From Qipengyuania soli (GTDB taxonomy: Bacteria > Pseudomonadota > Alphaproteobacteria > Sphingomonadales > Sphingomonadaceae): a DNA stretch of 64,000 bases. The translations under genes were made by a program, and so were the position numbers. The notes under the pieces are model-generated. The model did not search any database. It saw nothing but the letters and a program-made list of their open reading frames with translations, and had not been told where the DNA came from. Within the stretch, counting starts at the first letter, position 1. Each line of letters starts with the position of its first letter. The stretch spans positions 2,846,045 to 2,910,044 of the forward strand of contig NZ_CP064654.1 in NCBI RefSeq assembly GCF_015529805.1, given 5' to 3'. Of the stretch, positions 20,698 to 30,045 are shown in pieces.

Positions 20698-22305
20698 TTA
20701 CATGCGGAATACGCCGAATTGCGGCCGTTCGGCGATGGGTGCCTCCAGCGCGGCGGAGAAAGCGAGGCCCAGCACGTCGCGCGTCTGCACCGGGTCGATG
20801 ACGCCGTCGTCCCACAGGCGAGCGGTGGCGTAGTAGGGATTGCCCTCGTCCTCGTACTTCTGGCGGATCGGGGCCTTGAACTCCTCGGCCTGTTCGGGGG
20901 TCCAGCTGTCGGCGTCGCGGTGGACTGTGGCAAGCACCGATGCGGCCTGTTCGCCGCCCATCACCGAAATGCGCGCATTGGGCCAAGTGAACAGGAAACG
21001 CGGGGAATAGGCGCGCCCGCACATGCCGTAATTGCCCGCGCCGAAGCTGCCGCCGATGACCACGGTGACCTTGGGCACCGTCGCCGTCGCGACCGCGGTG
21101 ACGAGCTTCGCGCCGTGCTTGGCGATGCCCTCGGCCTCGTATTTCCCGCCGACCATGAAGCCGGAGATGTTCTGCAGGAACAGCAGCGGAATGCGCCGCT
21201 GGCAGGCCAGCTCGATGAAATGCGCGCCCTTCTGCGCGCTTTCGGAAAACAGCACCCCGTTGTTGGCGAGGATCGCGACCGGCATGCCCCAGATGTGCGC
21301 GAAGCCGCAGACGAGCGTGCTGCCGTAGAGCGGTTTGAACTCATGGAACTCGCTGCCGTCGACGATCCGGGCGATCACCTCGTGGACGTCATAGGGCGCG
21401 CGGACATCGTCGGGGATCAGCGCGTAGAGATCGTCGGCATCGAATTTCGGCGGGCGCGGATCTTTCAGCGCCACGTCCTTCGCCGCGGCATGGTTTGCGC
21501 CGAGATGGCTGACGATGTCGCGCACGATGGTCAGCGCGTGCTCGTCGTTCTCGGCGAGGTGGTCGACCACGCCGGACTTGCGCGCGTGCAGGTCGCCGCC
21601 ACCCAGGTCCTCGGCGCTGATTTCCTCGCCCGTCGCCGCCTTCACAAGCGGCGGGCCGGCGAGGAAGATCGTCCCCTGCTCGCGCACGATGACCGTCTCG
21701 TCCGACATTGCGGGCACATAGGCGCCGCCCGCAGTGCAGCTGCCCATGACGCAGGCGATCTGCGGGATGCCCAGCGCGCTCATGTTCGCCTGGTTGAAGA
21801 AGATGCGCCCGAAATGCTCGCGGTCGGGGAAGACCTCGGCCTGGTAGGGCAGGTTCGCCCCGCCGCTGTCGACGAGATAGACACACGGCAGGCGGTTCTC
21901 CTGCGCGATCTCCTGCGCGCGGAGATGCTTCTTGACCGTCATCGGGTAATAGCTGCCGCCCTTCACGGTCGGATCGTTGGCGACGATCATCACCTGCCGG
22001 CCGGAGACGCGCCCGATGCCGCAGATCATCGAGGCGCCCGACACGTCGCCCTCGTACATACCGTTCGCCGCGAGCTGGCCGATCTCGAGGAAGGGCGAGC
22101 CCGGATCGAGCAATCGCTCCACCCGCTCGCGCGGCAGCAGCTTGCCGCGGCTGACGTGCCGTTCGCGGTGCTTCTCCGGCCCGCCCAGCGCCGCCTCGGC
22201 AACCTTGGCGCGGAGCTCATCGGCGAGCCCCTTGTTATGCGCAAACCGCGCCTTGGCCTCGGCACTCTCGCGGTCAAGTTTGGTGGTGAGTGTGGGGGCG
22301 GTCAT
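20698..22305 (-). CDS. mccB: Methylcrotonyl-CoA carboxylase, carboxyltransferase (beta) subunit
   Basis: 535-residue carboxyltransferase of the biotin-dependent acyl-CoA carboxylase family. It moves CO2 from carboxybiotin to 3-methylcrotonyl-CoA in leucine breakdown. Features: [20 protein letters not shown] at the start, the acyl-CoA pocket ([17 protein letters not shown]) and the C-terminal carboxybiotin face ([31 protein letters not shown]). The [15 protein letters not shown] stretch and the linkage to isovaleryl-CoA dehydrogenase favour MCC over propionyl-CoA carboxylase. The biotin-carrying alpha subunit is not in the window. Overlaps the epimerase gene by 4 nt. Confidence 0.92.
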   Translation of the reverse strand: MTAPTLTTKLDRESAEAKARFAHNKGLADELRAKVAEAALGGPEKHRERHVSRGKLLPRERVERLLDPGSPFLEIGQLAANGMYEGDVSGASMICGIGRVSGRQVMIVANDPTVKGGSYYPMTVKKHLRAQEIAQENRLPCVYLVDSGGANLPYQAEVFPDREHFGRIFFNQANMSALGIPQIACVMGSCTAGGAYVPAMSDETVIVREQGTIFLAGPPLVKAATGEEISAEDLGGGDLHARKSGVVDHLAENDEHALTIVRDIVSHLGANHAAAKDVALKDPRPPKFDADDLYALIPDDVRAPYDVHEVIARIVDGSEFHEFKPLYGSTLVCGFAHIWGMPVAILANNGVLFSESAQKGAHFIELACQRRIPLLFLQNISGFMVGGKYEAEGIAKHGAKLVTAVATATVPKVTVVIGGSFGAGNYGMCGRAYSPRFLFTWPNARISVMGGEQAASVLATVHRDADSWTPEQAEEFKAPIRQKYEDEGNPYYATARLWDDGVIDPVQTRDVLGLAFSAALEAPIAERPQFGVFRM

Positions 22306-23252
22306 GCCAACTCCTTGGGCGGCAGATAACTTGGATCGTGGTCGAATGGTAAAGGTCGGCCCGTGCGCATTGCGTCGAGCACGCTGGCAAAATCGGTGCG
22401 GCAGCGAAAACCCAGCAGACGCTCGGCCTTGGACGGATCATAGACCCGATCGATGACCTCCGGCAGCTTCCAGCCGCGCGCCGCATACAGTTCATCGGCA
22501 TCGGGAAAGTGGCGAGCGATCACGGCACGCGCGTCGCGCACCATTTCACCCGCTTCCCCGCGGGTGAAGGGTATGGGGGCGGAGAGGACAAAGGTTTCGC
22601 ATCCCAAGCCAGCGATCCCGCTCAGCGCAACAACATGGGCCCTTGCCGCGTCGCTTGCGCTCAATCGACGGTTGAGAAATTCGTTGGCCTTCAGGTTCTC
22701 GCCCGACAGGGCATGGTGCGTATCGTCATCCTCGGGGAAGAAGCGCCCCGTGCGAAGGATCGCTACATCCAGTCCGCGCTCGGCAGCGAAAAGCCGGCAC
22801 AGGCCTTCCGCCGCAGCCTTGGTCACGCCGTAGATATTGCGCGGCGGGCCGTCGTAGAAGCGCTCGTCCATCCAGAAAGCTTCCGCCTGCGCGCCGTCGC
22901 GGACGCGCTGCGAGACCATGTGCGAAGTGGTTGAGGTGAACACGAACCTATCATGCCCAGCCGCTACTGCCGCTTCGAGTAGGTTGAGCGTGCCGGTGAC
23001 ATTGGTGTCGATAAAGACTTGCTTTGGATAGCGGACAATATCGGGCTTGTGCAGCGCGCCGGAGTGGATGATGGCTTCGATCCCGTCAGCAACGACGCTC
23101 TCCACCAGCGCAGCGTCAGCCACCGAGCCAACGATTTGCGTGTGGGCGCCCGGCGCTACATCCAGGCCGACCACCTCATGACCAGCCGCACGGAGTTGCG
23201 GTGCAAGGTAGCGGCCCAACCAACCAGAAGAGCCGGTCAGGAGAAGCTTCAT
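22302..23252 (-). CDS. NAD-dependent epimerase/dehydratase (extended SDR)
   Basis: 316 residues. The Rossmann entry [20 protein letters not shown] holds the GxxGxxG nucleotide loop, and [11 protein letters not shown] supplies the YxxxK active site near residue 140, with FTSTTSH before it. It is an extended short-chain dehydrogenase with sugar-nucleotide epimerase style, but the substrate is unknown. It sits between ivd and mccB with ATGA overlaps on both sides (23249-23252 and 22302-22305). It is therefore locked into the leucine operon although no step of that pathway needs it. Confidence 0.87.
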   Translation of the reverse strand: MKLLLTGSSGWLGRYLAPQLRAAGHEVVGLDVAPGAHTQIVGSVADAALVESVVADGIEAIIHSGALHKPDIVRYPKQVFIDTNVTGTLNLLEAAVAAGHDRFVFTSTTSHMVSQRVRDGAQAEAFWMDERFYDGPPRNIYGVTKAAAEGLCRLFAAERGLDVAILRTGRFFPEDDDTHHALSGENLKANEFLNRRLSASDAARAHVVALSGIAGLGCETFVLSAPIPFTRGEAGEMVRDARAVIARHFPDADELYAARGWKLPEVIDRVYDPSKAERLLGFRCRTDFASVLDAMRTGRPLPFDHDPSYLPPKELA

Positions 23253-24418
23253 CCCGCCGCCCCGATCAACTCTCGCCCGATTAGCATGCGCCTGATCTCG
23301 TTGGTACCCGCGCCGATGTCGAGCAGCTTGGCATCGCGAAGGTAGCGTTCGACGGGCCAGTCCTTGGTGTAGCCTGCGCCGCCCAGTGCCTGGACCGCCT
23401 CGCCCGCGACGCGGAAGGCGTTTTCGCTGCTGAGCAGGATCGCGCCCGCGGCGTCAAAGCGGGTGGTCTGTCCCGCGTCGCAGCTCTTCGCGACGGCATA
23501 GGTGTAGGCGCGCGCCGATTGGAGGGCGACATACATGTCGGCGACCTTGGCCTGCATCAGCTGGAAGGCGCCGATGGGCTTGCCGAACTGCTTGCGTTCG
23601 CGAAGGTAAGGGATGACCGTGTCGAGGCAGGCCTGCATGATGCCGAGCTGCAATCCGGCAAGCACCACGCGCTCGTAATCCAATCCGCTCATCAGCACGC
23701 CGACGCCGCCGTTCAAAGGCCCCATCACGCGGTCCTCGGGCACGAAGCAGTCGTCGAACACCAGCTCGGCCGTCGGGCTGCCGCGCATCCCCATCTTGTC
23801 GATCTTCTGCCCGATCGAGAAACCGGGGTCGTCCTTCTCGATCAGGAAGGCAGTAATGCCGCGCGAGCCCGCATGGCCATCGGTCTTGGCGTAGACGACA
23901 AGTGTGTCCGCGTAGGGGGCATTGGTGATCCAGAACTTGGTGCCGTTGAGAACATAGCCGCTCTGGACCGCCTCTGCCTTGAGCTTCATCGAGACCACGT
24001 CCGAACCGGCACTTGCCTCGCTCATGGCCAGCGAGCCGACGTGTTCGCCGCTGATCAGCTTGGGCAGGTACTTCGCCTTCTGCTCGTCATTGCCCCAGCG
24101 CCGGATCTGGTTGACGCAGAGGTTGGAGTGCGCGCCGTAGGAAAGGCCGATGCTGGCCGATGCGCGGCTGACTTCCTCGACCGCGATGACGTGTTCGAGG
24201 TATCCGAGGCCGAGGCCACCCCATTCATCCTCCACGGTCATGCCATGCAGGCCGAGCTCGCCCATGGCGGTCCATAGCTCTTCGCGCGGAAACCAGTCCT
24301 CGCGGTCGGCGCGTTCGGCAAGGGGGGCGATCTGTTCGTCGGCGAAGCGGCCGACGGTTTCGCGAATCATGTTCGCGGCATCGCCCAGCTGGAAGTCGAA
24401 ATCGGGGGTCGCGCGCAT
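23249..24418 (-). CDS. ivd: Isovaleryl-CoA dehydrogenase
   Basis: 389-residue acyl-CoA dehydrogenase, FAD-dependent, converting isovaleryl-CoA to 3-methylcrotonyl-CoA in leucine catabolism. It has the family signatures LAMSEASAGSDVVSMKLKAE near residue 130 and QALGGAGYTKDWPVERYLRD near 345. The glutamate in SGLDYERVVLAG is at the place used as the base by isovaleryl-CoA dehydrogenases, unlike the later position in most acyl-CoA dehydrogenases. The ATG at 24418 with GAGGAGAGACC upstream is the start; longer readings run into the tRNA gene. It is the first gene of the ivd-epimerase-mccB operon. Confidence 0.93.
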   Translation of the reverse strand: MRATPDFDFQLGDAANMIRETVGRFADEQIAPLAERADREDWFPREELWTAMGELGLHGMTVEDEWGGLGLGYLEHVIAVEEVSRASASIGLSYGAHSNLCVNQIRRWGNDEQKAKYLPKLISGEHVGSLAMSEASAGSDVVSMKLKAEAVQSGYVLNGTKFWITNAPYADTLVVYAKTDGHAGSRGITAFLIEKDDPGFSIGQKIDKMGMRGSPTAELVFDDCFVPEDRVMGPLNGGVGVLMSGLDYERVVLAGLQLGIMQACLDTVIPYLRERKQFGKPIGAFQLMQAKVADMYVALQSARAYTYAVAKSCDAGQTTRFDAAGAILLSSENAFRVAGEAVQALGGAGYTKDWPVERYLRDAKLLDIGAGTNEIRRMLIGRELIGAAG

Positions 24419-24516
24419 GGTCTCTCCTCGGCGTGCTCGCGTAATATCGTTGCGCGCGCCGATAGCCGAGCGCGTCGCGCGGGGCAAATCGTAAGACTGT
24501 GAGACAGGAAGGAATT

Positions 24517-24624
24517 CAGGACTGTCTGGTGCGGTCGAGAAGACTCGAACTTCCACGGGCTTTCGCCCACAACGACCTCAACGTTGCGCGTCTACCAATT
24601 CCGCCACGACCGCACACAGTCCTG
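24517..24624 (-). repeat. 9-bp inverted repeat flanking tRNA-Leu
   Basis: CAGGACTGT (24517-24525) and ACAGTCCTG (24616-24624) are exact reverse complements just outside the mature tRNA ends. The precursor could extend the acceptor stem by 9 bp after a short internal bulge. This may guide RNase P and 3' processing or help end transcription. Confidence 0.6.
24527..24613 (-). tRNA. tRNA-Leu, anticodon GAG
   Basis: Read on the minus strand, an 87-nt class II tRNA with an encoded CCA end. The acceptor stem GCGGTCG pairs with CGACCGC and the discriminator is A. The D-arm contains AATTGGTAGACGC. The anticodon stem CAACG/CGTTG has loop TTGAGGT, giving anticodon GAG (reads CUC and CUU). A long variable arm (GGGC GAAA GCCC) and the T-loop TTCGAGT complete the fold. 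It lies 108 nt upstream of ivd on the same strand. Confidence 0.95.
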
Positions 24625-24704
24625 CTCGGGATGCCATGAAGGCGGGCTCCCGTCGGTAGGAGCGCGCCACTAGCAGCGAGGCGTGAGGCCCGCAAGGACC
24701 TTTC

Positions 24705-25571
24705 TTACATTCCGCGCGGGGCCCAGCCGATATCGGCATAGACGGCCGATTTGGGCACGTCGGTCACGGCTTCGTTGATCGTCATTTCCTCGCCCGGGGC
24801 CAGAGTGGGCTGCGGCGGGTTCACGACCCAGCTGTAAACCCGCCGTTCGCGCTGGTCGCGCAGGACGATCAGGATGGGCGGGACATTGCGCGTCTCGCGC
24901 GCGGTATTCTTGACGATGATGCGTGCGCCGAAGAATTCGGTGCCGTTGGGGAGCGTGCGGCGCTCCTGCTGCTCAACCGGGAAGGACAATTCGAGGTCGG
25001 GCTGCGCCGCGCCGAACAGCGGCTTCGACATCGGCATCCATTCGGGCACGCCGGCATAATTGACCGCCACGATTGCCCCGGTCGCCAGGACGGCGAAGAT
25101 CGCCGCCGCATAGGTCCACATCTTGGTGATGTTGCGACGCGGCTTGAACGGCGGGGCGTGGTCGAATTGCGAGGCGTAGTCGTCCTCTTCCGGCTCGGGC
25201 GGAGGGGGGAGATCGTCCTGCACGTCGCCATAGGGCGGTTCGGTCTCGTCGAAATCGGGACCGCTGCGGAAATCTTCCGCTGCGGCACCGGCGGCGACAC
25301 TGCCGCCGTAGCTGAAGTCCTGATCCGCGGCTGCCTCGTCCGCATCGGGTTCCTCGTCGACGACCGGCGCAGCGGGAGGAGGAGGCGGGGGCGGAGGGGG
25401 GGCGGGCGCAGGCGACGGAGCCATGGGCGCATCCACCAGGCGCTCCACATCCGGTCCGTCCTGGAACCAGCTGTGCTTGCATTTGGCGCAGCGGACCGTG
25501 CGACCCTCGATGCCAATGGCACTGTCAGGGACCACGTAGCGGGTCGAGCAGGCGGGGCATGCAATGATCAT
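24705..25571 (-). CDS. Zinc-ribbon (MJ0042-type) single-pass membrane protein
   Basis: 288 residues. An N-terminal zinc ribbon uses Cys5, Cys8, Cys28 and Cys31 (MIIACPACSTRYVVPDSAIG, then RCAKCKHSWF). It is followed by a low-complexity Pro/Ala/acidic linker with nine consecutive prolines (58-66), one membrane helix at about 151-171, and a C-terminal beta-rich domain of about 100 residues that should lie in the periplasm. The layout is that of the DUF3426-like proteins found beside ftsE in alphaproteobacteria. Function unknown. It is divergent from ftsE, with 157 nt between starts. Confidence 0.85.
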   Translation of the reverse strand: MIIACPACSTRYVVPDSAIGIEGRTVRCAKCKHSWFQDGPDVERLVDAPMAPSPAPAPPPPPPPPPAAPVVDEEPDADEAAADQDFSYGGSVAAGAAAEDFRSGPDFDETEPPYGDVQDDLPPPPEPEEDDYASQFDHAPPFKPRRNITKMWTYAAAIFAVLATGAIVAVNYAGVPEWMPMSKPLFGAAQPDLELSFPVEQQERRTLPNGTEFFGARIIVKNTARETRNVPPILIVLRDQRERRVYSWVVNPPQPTLAPGEEMTINEAVTDVPKSAVYADIGWAPRGM

Positions 25572-25728
25572 CCTGGCTCAATGCCTTAAGCTGCCTCGCG
25601 AATCACGACAAGCGAGAGCCCTGTTTGCAACCCCGCATCGCGCCTTTTTTCCACATCGAAGCGCGGTTATAGGCCTTGGTGACGATGGCGGGCGCAATAA
25701 AACTTCACGGTGACGGGACAAACGGGCG

Positions 25729-26454
25729 ATGAGCAGCGCGGAAAGCGAGATCGTCCAGTTCGACAATGTCGGGCTGCGCTACGGCACCGACCGCGAGATC
25801 CTGTCGAATATTTCCTTCACCCTGTTTCCCGGGCGCTTCTACTTCCTCACCGGGGCCAGCGGTGCGGGCAAGACCTCGCTGTTGAAGCTGCTCTACCTTG
25901 CCCAGCGCCCTTCGCGCGGGGCGATCCGCATGTTCGGCACCGACGTCATCACCCTGCCGCGCGACCGCCTTCCCGCCTATCGCCGCCGCATGGGCGTTGT
26001 GTTCCAGGACTTCCGGCTGGTCGACCACCTGTCCGCCTTCGACAACGTCGCGCTTCCCCTGCGGGTATCGGGCGTGCGCGAGGCCGACCTGCAGGGGCCG
26101 GTCAGCGACATGCTCGAATGGGTCGGGCTGGCGCATCGCGCCGATGCCCGCCCAGCAACGCTGTCGGGCGGCGAGCAGCAGCGCGTCGCCATCGCCCGCG
26201 CGGTCATCGGACGACCCGACATGCTGGTCGCGGACGAACCGACCGGTAACGTCGACCCCGAAATGGCGTTGAAGCTGATCCGCCTGTTCGAGGCGCTGAA
26301 CCGGCTTGGCACGACCGTGGTGGTGGCAACCCACGACGTCCACCTCATCCGCAAGGTGCCGGAATCGCTCATCATGCGGCTCGACAAGGGCACTTTGTCG
26401 GATCCCACCGGTGCGTTGCGTTATCCGCCGCGTCGGGTGGCGGCCGGCACATGA
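25729..26454 (+). CDS. ftsE: Cell-division ATP-binding protein FtsE
   Basis: 241-residue ABC ATPase that works with FtsX at the division septum to activate cell-wall hydrolases. Walker A is GASGAGKTS near residue 44, the signature LSGGEQQRVAIARA near 146 and Walker B MLVADEPTGNVDPE near 166. GVVFQDFRLVDHLSAFDNVA is the typical FtsE Q-loop region. It overlaps ftsX by 4 nt (26451-26454). Confidence 0.95.
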   Translation: MSSAESEIVQFDNVGLRYGTDREILSNISFTLFPGRFYFLTGASGAGKTSLLKLLYLAQRPSRGAIRMFGTDVITLPRDRLPAYRRRMGVVFQDFRLVDHLSAFDNVALPLRVSGVREADLQGPVSDMLEWVGLAHRADARPATLSGGEQQRVAIARAVIGRPDMLVADEPTGNVDPEMALKLIRLFEALNRLGTTVVVATHDVHLIRKVPESLIMRLDKGTLSDPTGALRYPPRRVAAGT

Positions 26455-27383
26455 AGAAGCCGCCGGTCATGGCCCGCGCGGTCGAGCGCGGCCTGTCGCC
26501 CTTCCGTGGCAAGCGGGCGGCGCACCTGCTCCCCCGCGCCCGGCTGGGCGGCCCGATGCCGTGGGTGATCGCGATCATGGTCGCGCTGACGGTACTTGCT
26601 GCGGGCGGGGGCCTTGCGCTCGCCAACCTCGTCGAACGGGCGGGCGGAGACCTTGCCGGCGGTGCGACAGTCCAGATCGTCGATGCCAACCGCGAAACCC
26701 GCGCGGCGCAGGCGCAGGCGGCTGTCGCGGTCCTGTCCGACGATCCTGCCGTCGCCTCGGTCAGCCTGCTGCCCGACGACCAAGTCGAGAAACTGCTCGA
26801 ACCCTGGCTGGGTGCCGGAGCAAGCGACGAGAACCTGCCGCTGCCCTCGCTCATCGACCTGCGATTCCGCGAGGAAGCCAGCGAGGCGCTGATCGAGGGC
26901 CTTCGCAGCAAGCTTGCCCGGGTGGCCCCTTCGGCACGGATCGATGCACAATCAACCTGGCTGGCTCCGGTCCTTCGCGCCCTGTCCACCTTGCGCTGGA
27001 TGTCGCTCGGTCTCGTCCTGCTGCTAGCCTTCACCGGCGCTGCCGCAGTCTGGCTGGCTGCGCGCAATGCGCTGGGGACCAATCGCGACACGATCGAGAT
27101 CGTCCACCTGCTGGGCGGGAACGACGACCAGATCGCCCGCATCTTCCAGCGTTCCATCCTGCTCGACGGAATCGCGGGGGGTGCGCTCGGACTCGTTCTC
27201 GGGTCGGGTGCCGTCCTTCTGATGGGGGCGCAATTCGCTGCGCTCGATTCCGGGCTCGTCGCGGGAGGAGGACTCGGGACCACCGACTGGATCATCCTGG
27301 CCACGGTTCCGCTTTTCGCGGTTGCGATTGCGGTCTACACGGCCCGCATGACCGTCCTGTCCTCGCTCGGAAGAATGTTGTGA
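26451..27383 (+). CDS. ftsX: Cell-division protein FtsX
   Basis: 310-residue membrane partner of FtsE. There is a cytoplasmic N-terminus rich in Arg, a first helix at about 30-55 (PMPWVIAIMVALTVLAAGGG), an extracytoplasmic domain to about 170, then three helices, which is the four-helix FtsX design. The periplasmic domain contacts murein-hydrolase regulators in other bacteria. Its stop overlaps the GTG start of the DUF218 gene. Confidence 0.92.
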   Translation: MKKPPVMARAVERGLSPFRGKRAAHLLPRARLGGPMPWVIAIMVALTVLAAGGGLALANLVERAGGDLAGGATVQIVDANRETRAAQAQAAVAVLSDDPAVASVSLLPDDQVEKLLEPWLGAGASDENLPLPSLIDLRFREEASEALIEGLRSKLARVAPSARIDAQSTWLAPVLRALSTLRWMSLGLVLLLAFTGAAAVWLAARNALGTNRDTIEIVHLLGGNDDQIARIFQRSILLDGIAGGALGLVLGSGAVLLMGAQFAALDSGLVAGGGLGTTDWIILATVPLFAVAIAVYTARMTVLSSLGRML

Positions 27384-27910
27384 TCCTGCGTTTCGTTGCG
27401 GCCCTGCTGCTTGTCTACACCTTCGGCTTCCTCGCCTTCGCGGTGACGCTGCCCAAGCCCGTCTCCGGCGAAAAGACCGACGCGGTCATCGTGCCGACCG
27501 GCGGTCCGGGCCGGATCGCGCGCGGACTCGAGGTCGTGGAAGAGGGGCTGGCGAAGGAACTGTTCGTCTCGGGCGTCGACCCGGAAGTGAAGGAGGGTGA
27601 GTTCGCCGCAGAGTTCAACGTGCCCCGGCGGCTAATGAAGTGCTGCGTCAAGCTGGGCTACCTCGCGGTCGATACGCGTAGCAATGCTGGCGAAGCGGCG
27701 CAGTGGATGAAGGAGAACGAATTCTCCTCGGTCCGCCTCGTCACCACCGACTGGCACATGGCGCGCGCCGCGTCCGAGTTCAGCGAGGCCCTGCCCGAAG
27801 GTACGAAAATCGTGAAGGATGCGGTGGTATCGCAGCCCGACCTCGCGACCCTCTATCTCGAATACAACAAGCTCCTCGCTGCATCGATCTCGCAGGGCCT
27901 TCCGGTCTGA
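27380..27910 (+). CDS. DUF218 (YdcF/SanA/ElyC-like) envelope protein
   Basis: 176 residues. The N-terminal membrane segment (ILRFVAALLLVYTFGFLAFA) is followed by the DUF218 core: DAVIVPTGGPGRIARGLEVV, a central DTRSNAGEAAQWM (the conserved Asn-Glu segment) and VTTDWHMARAASEF. Relatives affect peptidoglycan or envelope polymer synthesis in E. coli (ElyC, SanA), but their chemistry is not settled. Translation starts at a GTG (27380) that overlaps the ftsX stop by 4 nt, so it belongs to the ftsEX transcript. Confidence 0.87.
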   Translation: MILRFVAALLLVYTFGFLAFAVTLPKPVSGEKTDAVIVPTGGPGRIARGLEVVEEGLAKELFVSGVDPEVKEGEFAAEFNVPRRLMKCCVKLGYLAVDTRSNAGEAAQWMKENEFSSVRLVTTDWHMARAASEFSEALPEGTKIVKDAVVSQPDLATLYLEYNKLLAASISQGLPV

Positions 27911-27918
27911 GACAAGCG

Positions 27919-28599
27919 ATGCGGTTGCTGAGGAATATCGCGTTCTACGTCGCTTTCTACATCGGCTCGCTGCTGATCACTTCGGCATCGCTCCTCTCCC
28001 TACCGTTCAGCGTCGACCTGTTCCGAGCCCGTGTGCGCGACTGGCCGCGCTGGCAGCGCTGGTGCCTGACGCACCTCCTCGGCTGCGAGATCGTGATCGA
28101 AGGCGCGCCGCTCGACGAGCCGGTGCTCTATGCGATCAAGCACGAGAGTTTCTTCGAGGCGATCGATGCGCCGCGCCTGTTCTACCTTCCCTCGGTCTTC
28201 GCCAAGCAGGAGCTTTTCAGCATTCCCTTGTGGGGGCGTGCCGCTACTGCCTTCGGGCTGGTGCCGGTGGAACGCGACGCCGGAGCGAAGGCGCTGATGA
28301 AGATGATCCGCGCCGCGAAAGCGCTTGCGGCGGAAGGGCGTCCCTTGGTCATTTTTCCGGAGGGAACGCGGGTCCCGCATGGCGAGAACCGCGAGCTCCA
28401 GTCGGGCTTCGCTGGTCTTTACAAGATGCTTGGCCTGCCGGTGGTCCCGGTGGCTGTGAACAGTGGCCCGGTCTACCATCGCTGGCTCAAGAAGCCGGGA
28501 CGGATCATCTATCGCTTTGGAGAGCCGATCCCCCCGGGCCTGCCGCGCGATGAGGTCGAGGCGCGGGTGCGGACCGCGATCAACGCGCTCAATGACTGA
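27919..28599 (+). CDS. plsC: 1-acyl-sn-glycerol-3-phosphate acyltransferase (PlsC family)
   Basis: 226 residues. An N-terminal hydrophobic segment (residues 5-30) anchors it. The catalytic box is IKHESFFEAIDA (HX4E instead of the more common HX4D), and the acceptor box is VIFPEGTRVPHGE. The product is phosphatidic acid in phospholipid synthesis. A second PlsC-like protein is encoded at 19331-19951. It starts 8 nt after the DUF218 gene and its end overlaps the MOSC gene by 8 nt, making it part of the ftsEX string. Confidence 0.88.
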   Translation: MRLLRNIAFYVAFYIGSLLITSASLLSLPFSVDLFRARVRDWPRWQRWCLTHLLGCEIVIEGAPLDEPVLYAIKHESFFEAIDAPRLFYLPSVFAKQELFSIPLWGRAATAFGLVPVERDAGAKALMKMIRAAKALAAEGRPLVIFPEGTRVPHGENRELQSGFAGLYKMLGLPVVPVAVNSGPVYHRWLKKPGRIIYRFGEPIPPGLPRDEVEARVRTAINALND

Positions 28600-29143
28600 T
28601 CAGATCGGGAGCGTCGTCGCGGTCAGCGCGCGTCCCGGTCACAATTTCTCCAAGCCCGTGCGCGATGCGGTCACTCTGATCGAAGGACTGGGCGTCGAAG
28701 GCGACGCGCATCTGGGCCGGACGGTAAAGCATCGCTCGCGCGTCGCGGTCGATCCCTCGCAACCGAACCTGCGACAGGTCCATCTGATCTCAGTCGAGCT
28801 GCTGGAGGAGATGGCGGGTCTCGGCTTCGACCTTGCCGCTGGCGACCTGGGCGAAAACATCCTCGTTCGCGGGCTCGATCTGATCGACCTGCCGCGTGGC
28901 ACACGGCTGCAGATCGGTGGAACAGCTGAGATCGAGGTCACGGGCCTCCGCAATCCCTGTCGCCAGATCGAGAACTTTCGTCCGGGCCTGCTCAAGCCGA
29001 TGATCGGGCGAGACGCGCAGGGACGCGCAGTTCTCAAGACCGGGATCATGGGCGTGGTGTTGAAGGGGGGCGAAGTTCGCGCCGGCGATGCGGTCGTGGC
29101 GATATTGCCGCCCGAGCCGCATGTCAGGCTCGAACGGGTCTAG
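28592..29143 (+). CDS. MOSC-domain protein
   Basis: 183 residues, soluble. The MOSC core shows EGDAHLGRTVKHRSRVAVD, GDLGENILVRGLDL and the conserved cysteine in TGLRNPCRQIENFRPGLL near residue 128, the proposed sulfur or molybdopterin-binding residue of MOSC proteins. Members handle sulfur transfer or detoxify N-hydroxylated compounds; which of these applies is unknown. Its TAG stop overlaps the stop of the convergent tyrA within a CTAG tetranucleotide (29140-29143). Confidence 0.9.
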   Translation: MTDQIGSVVAVSARPGHNFSKPVRDAVTLIEGLGVEGDAHLGRTVKHRSRVAVDPSQPNLRQVHLISVELLEEMAGLGFDLAAGDLGENILVRGLDLIDLPRGTRLQIGGTAEIEVTGLRNPCRQIENFRPGLLKPMIGRDAQGRAVLKTGIMGVVLKGGEVRAGDAVVAILPPEPHVRLERV

Positions 29144-30045
29144 TGGTCGGAGCGCCCGAAGTCGGGGCGCGCGTCGTCCTGGCCTTCCTCGATGATCGAC
29201 CGGCGGATGGTGCGGGTCCGCTCGAACAGGTCGAACAGCGTGTCGCCGTCGCCATTGCGGATCGCGCGCTGGAGCGCGGTGAGGTCCTCCGTGAAGCGGC
29301 CGAGCACTTCGAGCACGGCGTCCCGATTGGTCAGGAAGACGTCGCGCCACATGGTCGGGTCGCTGGCCGCGATGCGGGTGAAGTCGCGGAAACCACCGGC
29401 CGAATACTTGATCACCTCACCGCGGGTCACGTCCTCGAGATCGCTGGCGGTGCCGACGATGGTGTAGGCGATGAGGTGGGGGATGTGGCTGGTCACTGCA
29501 AGCACGACGTCGTGGTGCGCCGGGTCCATGATCTCGACCTTGGCGCCAAGGCCTTCCCAGAAATCCGACACCTTGGCGACGGCCTCCTCGCTCGCGCCAG
29601 CAGGCGGAGTGACGATGCACCAGCGGTGGCGGAAGAGTTCGGCAAAGCCCGCATCGGGCCCGCTCTTCTCGGTCCCCGCGACGGGGTGCGCGGGGATGAC
29701 GGTCGCGCCGGGAAGCGCCCTGGCTATCGCCTCGCCAACGCTGCGCTTGGACGAGCCGACGTCGCTGACAATGGCCCCTGCGGGCAGCGCCCCGGCTATG
29801 GCTTGCGCCGCTTCTCCCATCGCGCCGACAGGCACGCAGAGGATGACGAGTTCTGCCTCCGCCACCGCTTCGGCAGCCGTTTCGCAGACCGTGCCGACCA
29901 GCCCGCGTGTCGCGGCGCGCTTGCGCACATCGGCACTGGCATCCCAGCCCGTGGTCCTGACGTCCGGCAGCATCTCGCGAACGGCAAGACCGATGGACCC
30001 GCCAATTAAGCCCAGCCCGATGATGGCGACGCGCGAGACGGTCAT
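29140..30045 (-). CDS. tyrA: Prephenate/arogenate dehydrogenase
   Basis: 301 residues. NAD(P)-dependent oxidative decarboxylation in tyrosine synthesis. The Rossmann entry is VAIIGLGLIGGSIGLAVRE, followed by SDVGSSKRSV and the prephenate site IPAHPVAGTEKSGPDAG. The helical dimer domain with HIPHLIAYTIVGTA completes the fold. There is no chorismate-mutase fusion. The start at 30045 overlaps the end of hisC by 4 nt. The hisC-tyrA pairing is common in alphaproteobacteria, where the aminotransferase can also serve aromatic amino acids. Confidence 0.94.
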   Translation of the reverse strand: MTVSRVAIIGLGLIGGSIGLAVREMLPDVRTTGWDASADVRKRAATRGLVGTVCETAAEAVAEAELVILCVPVGAMGEAAQAIAGALPAGAIVSDVGSSKRSVGEAIARALPGATVIPAHPVAGTEKSGPDAGFAELFRHRWCIVTPPAGASEEAVAKVSDFWEGLGAKVEIMDPAHHDVVLAVTSHIPHLIAYTIVGTASDLEDVTRGEVIKYSAGGFRDFTRIAASDPTMWRDVFLTNRDAVLEVLGRFTEDLTALQRAIRNGDGDTLFDLFERTRTIRRSIIEEGQDDARPDFGRSDH

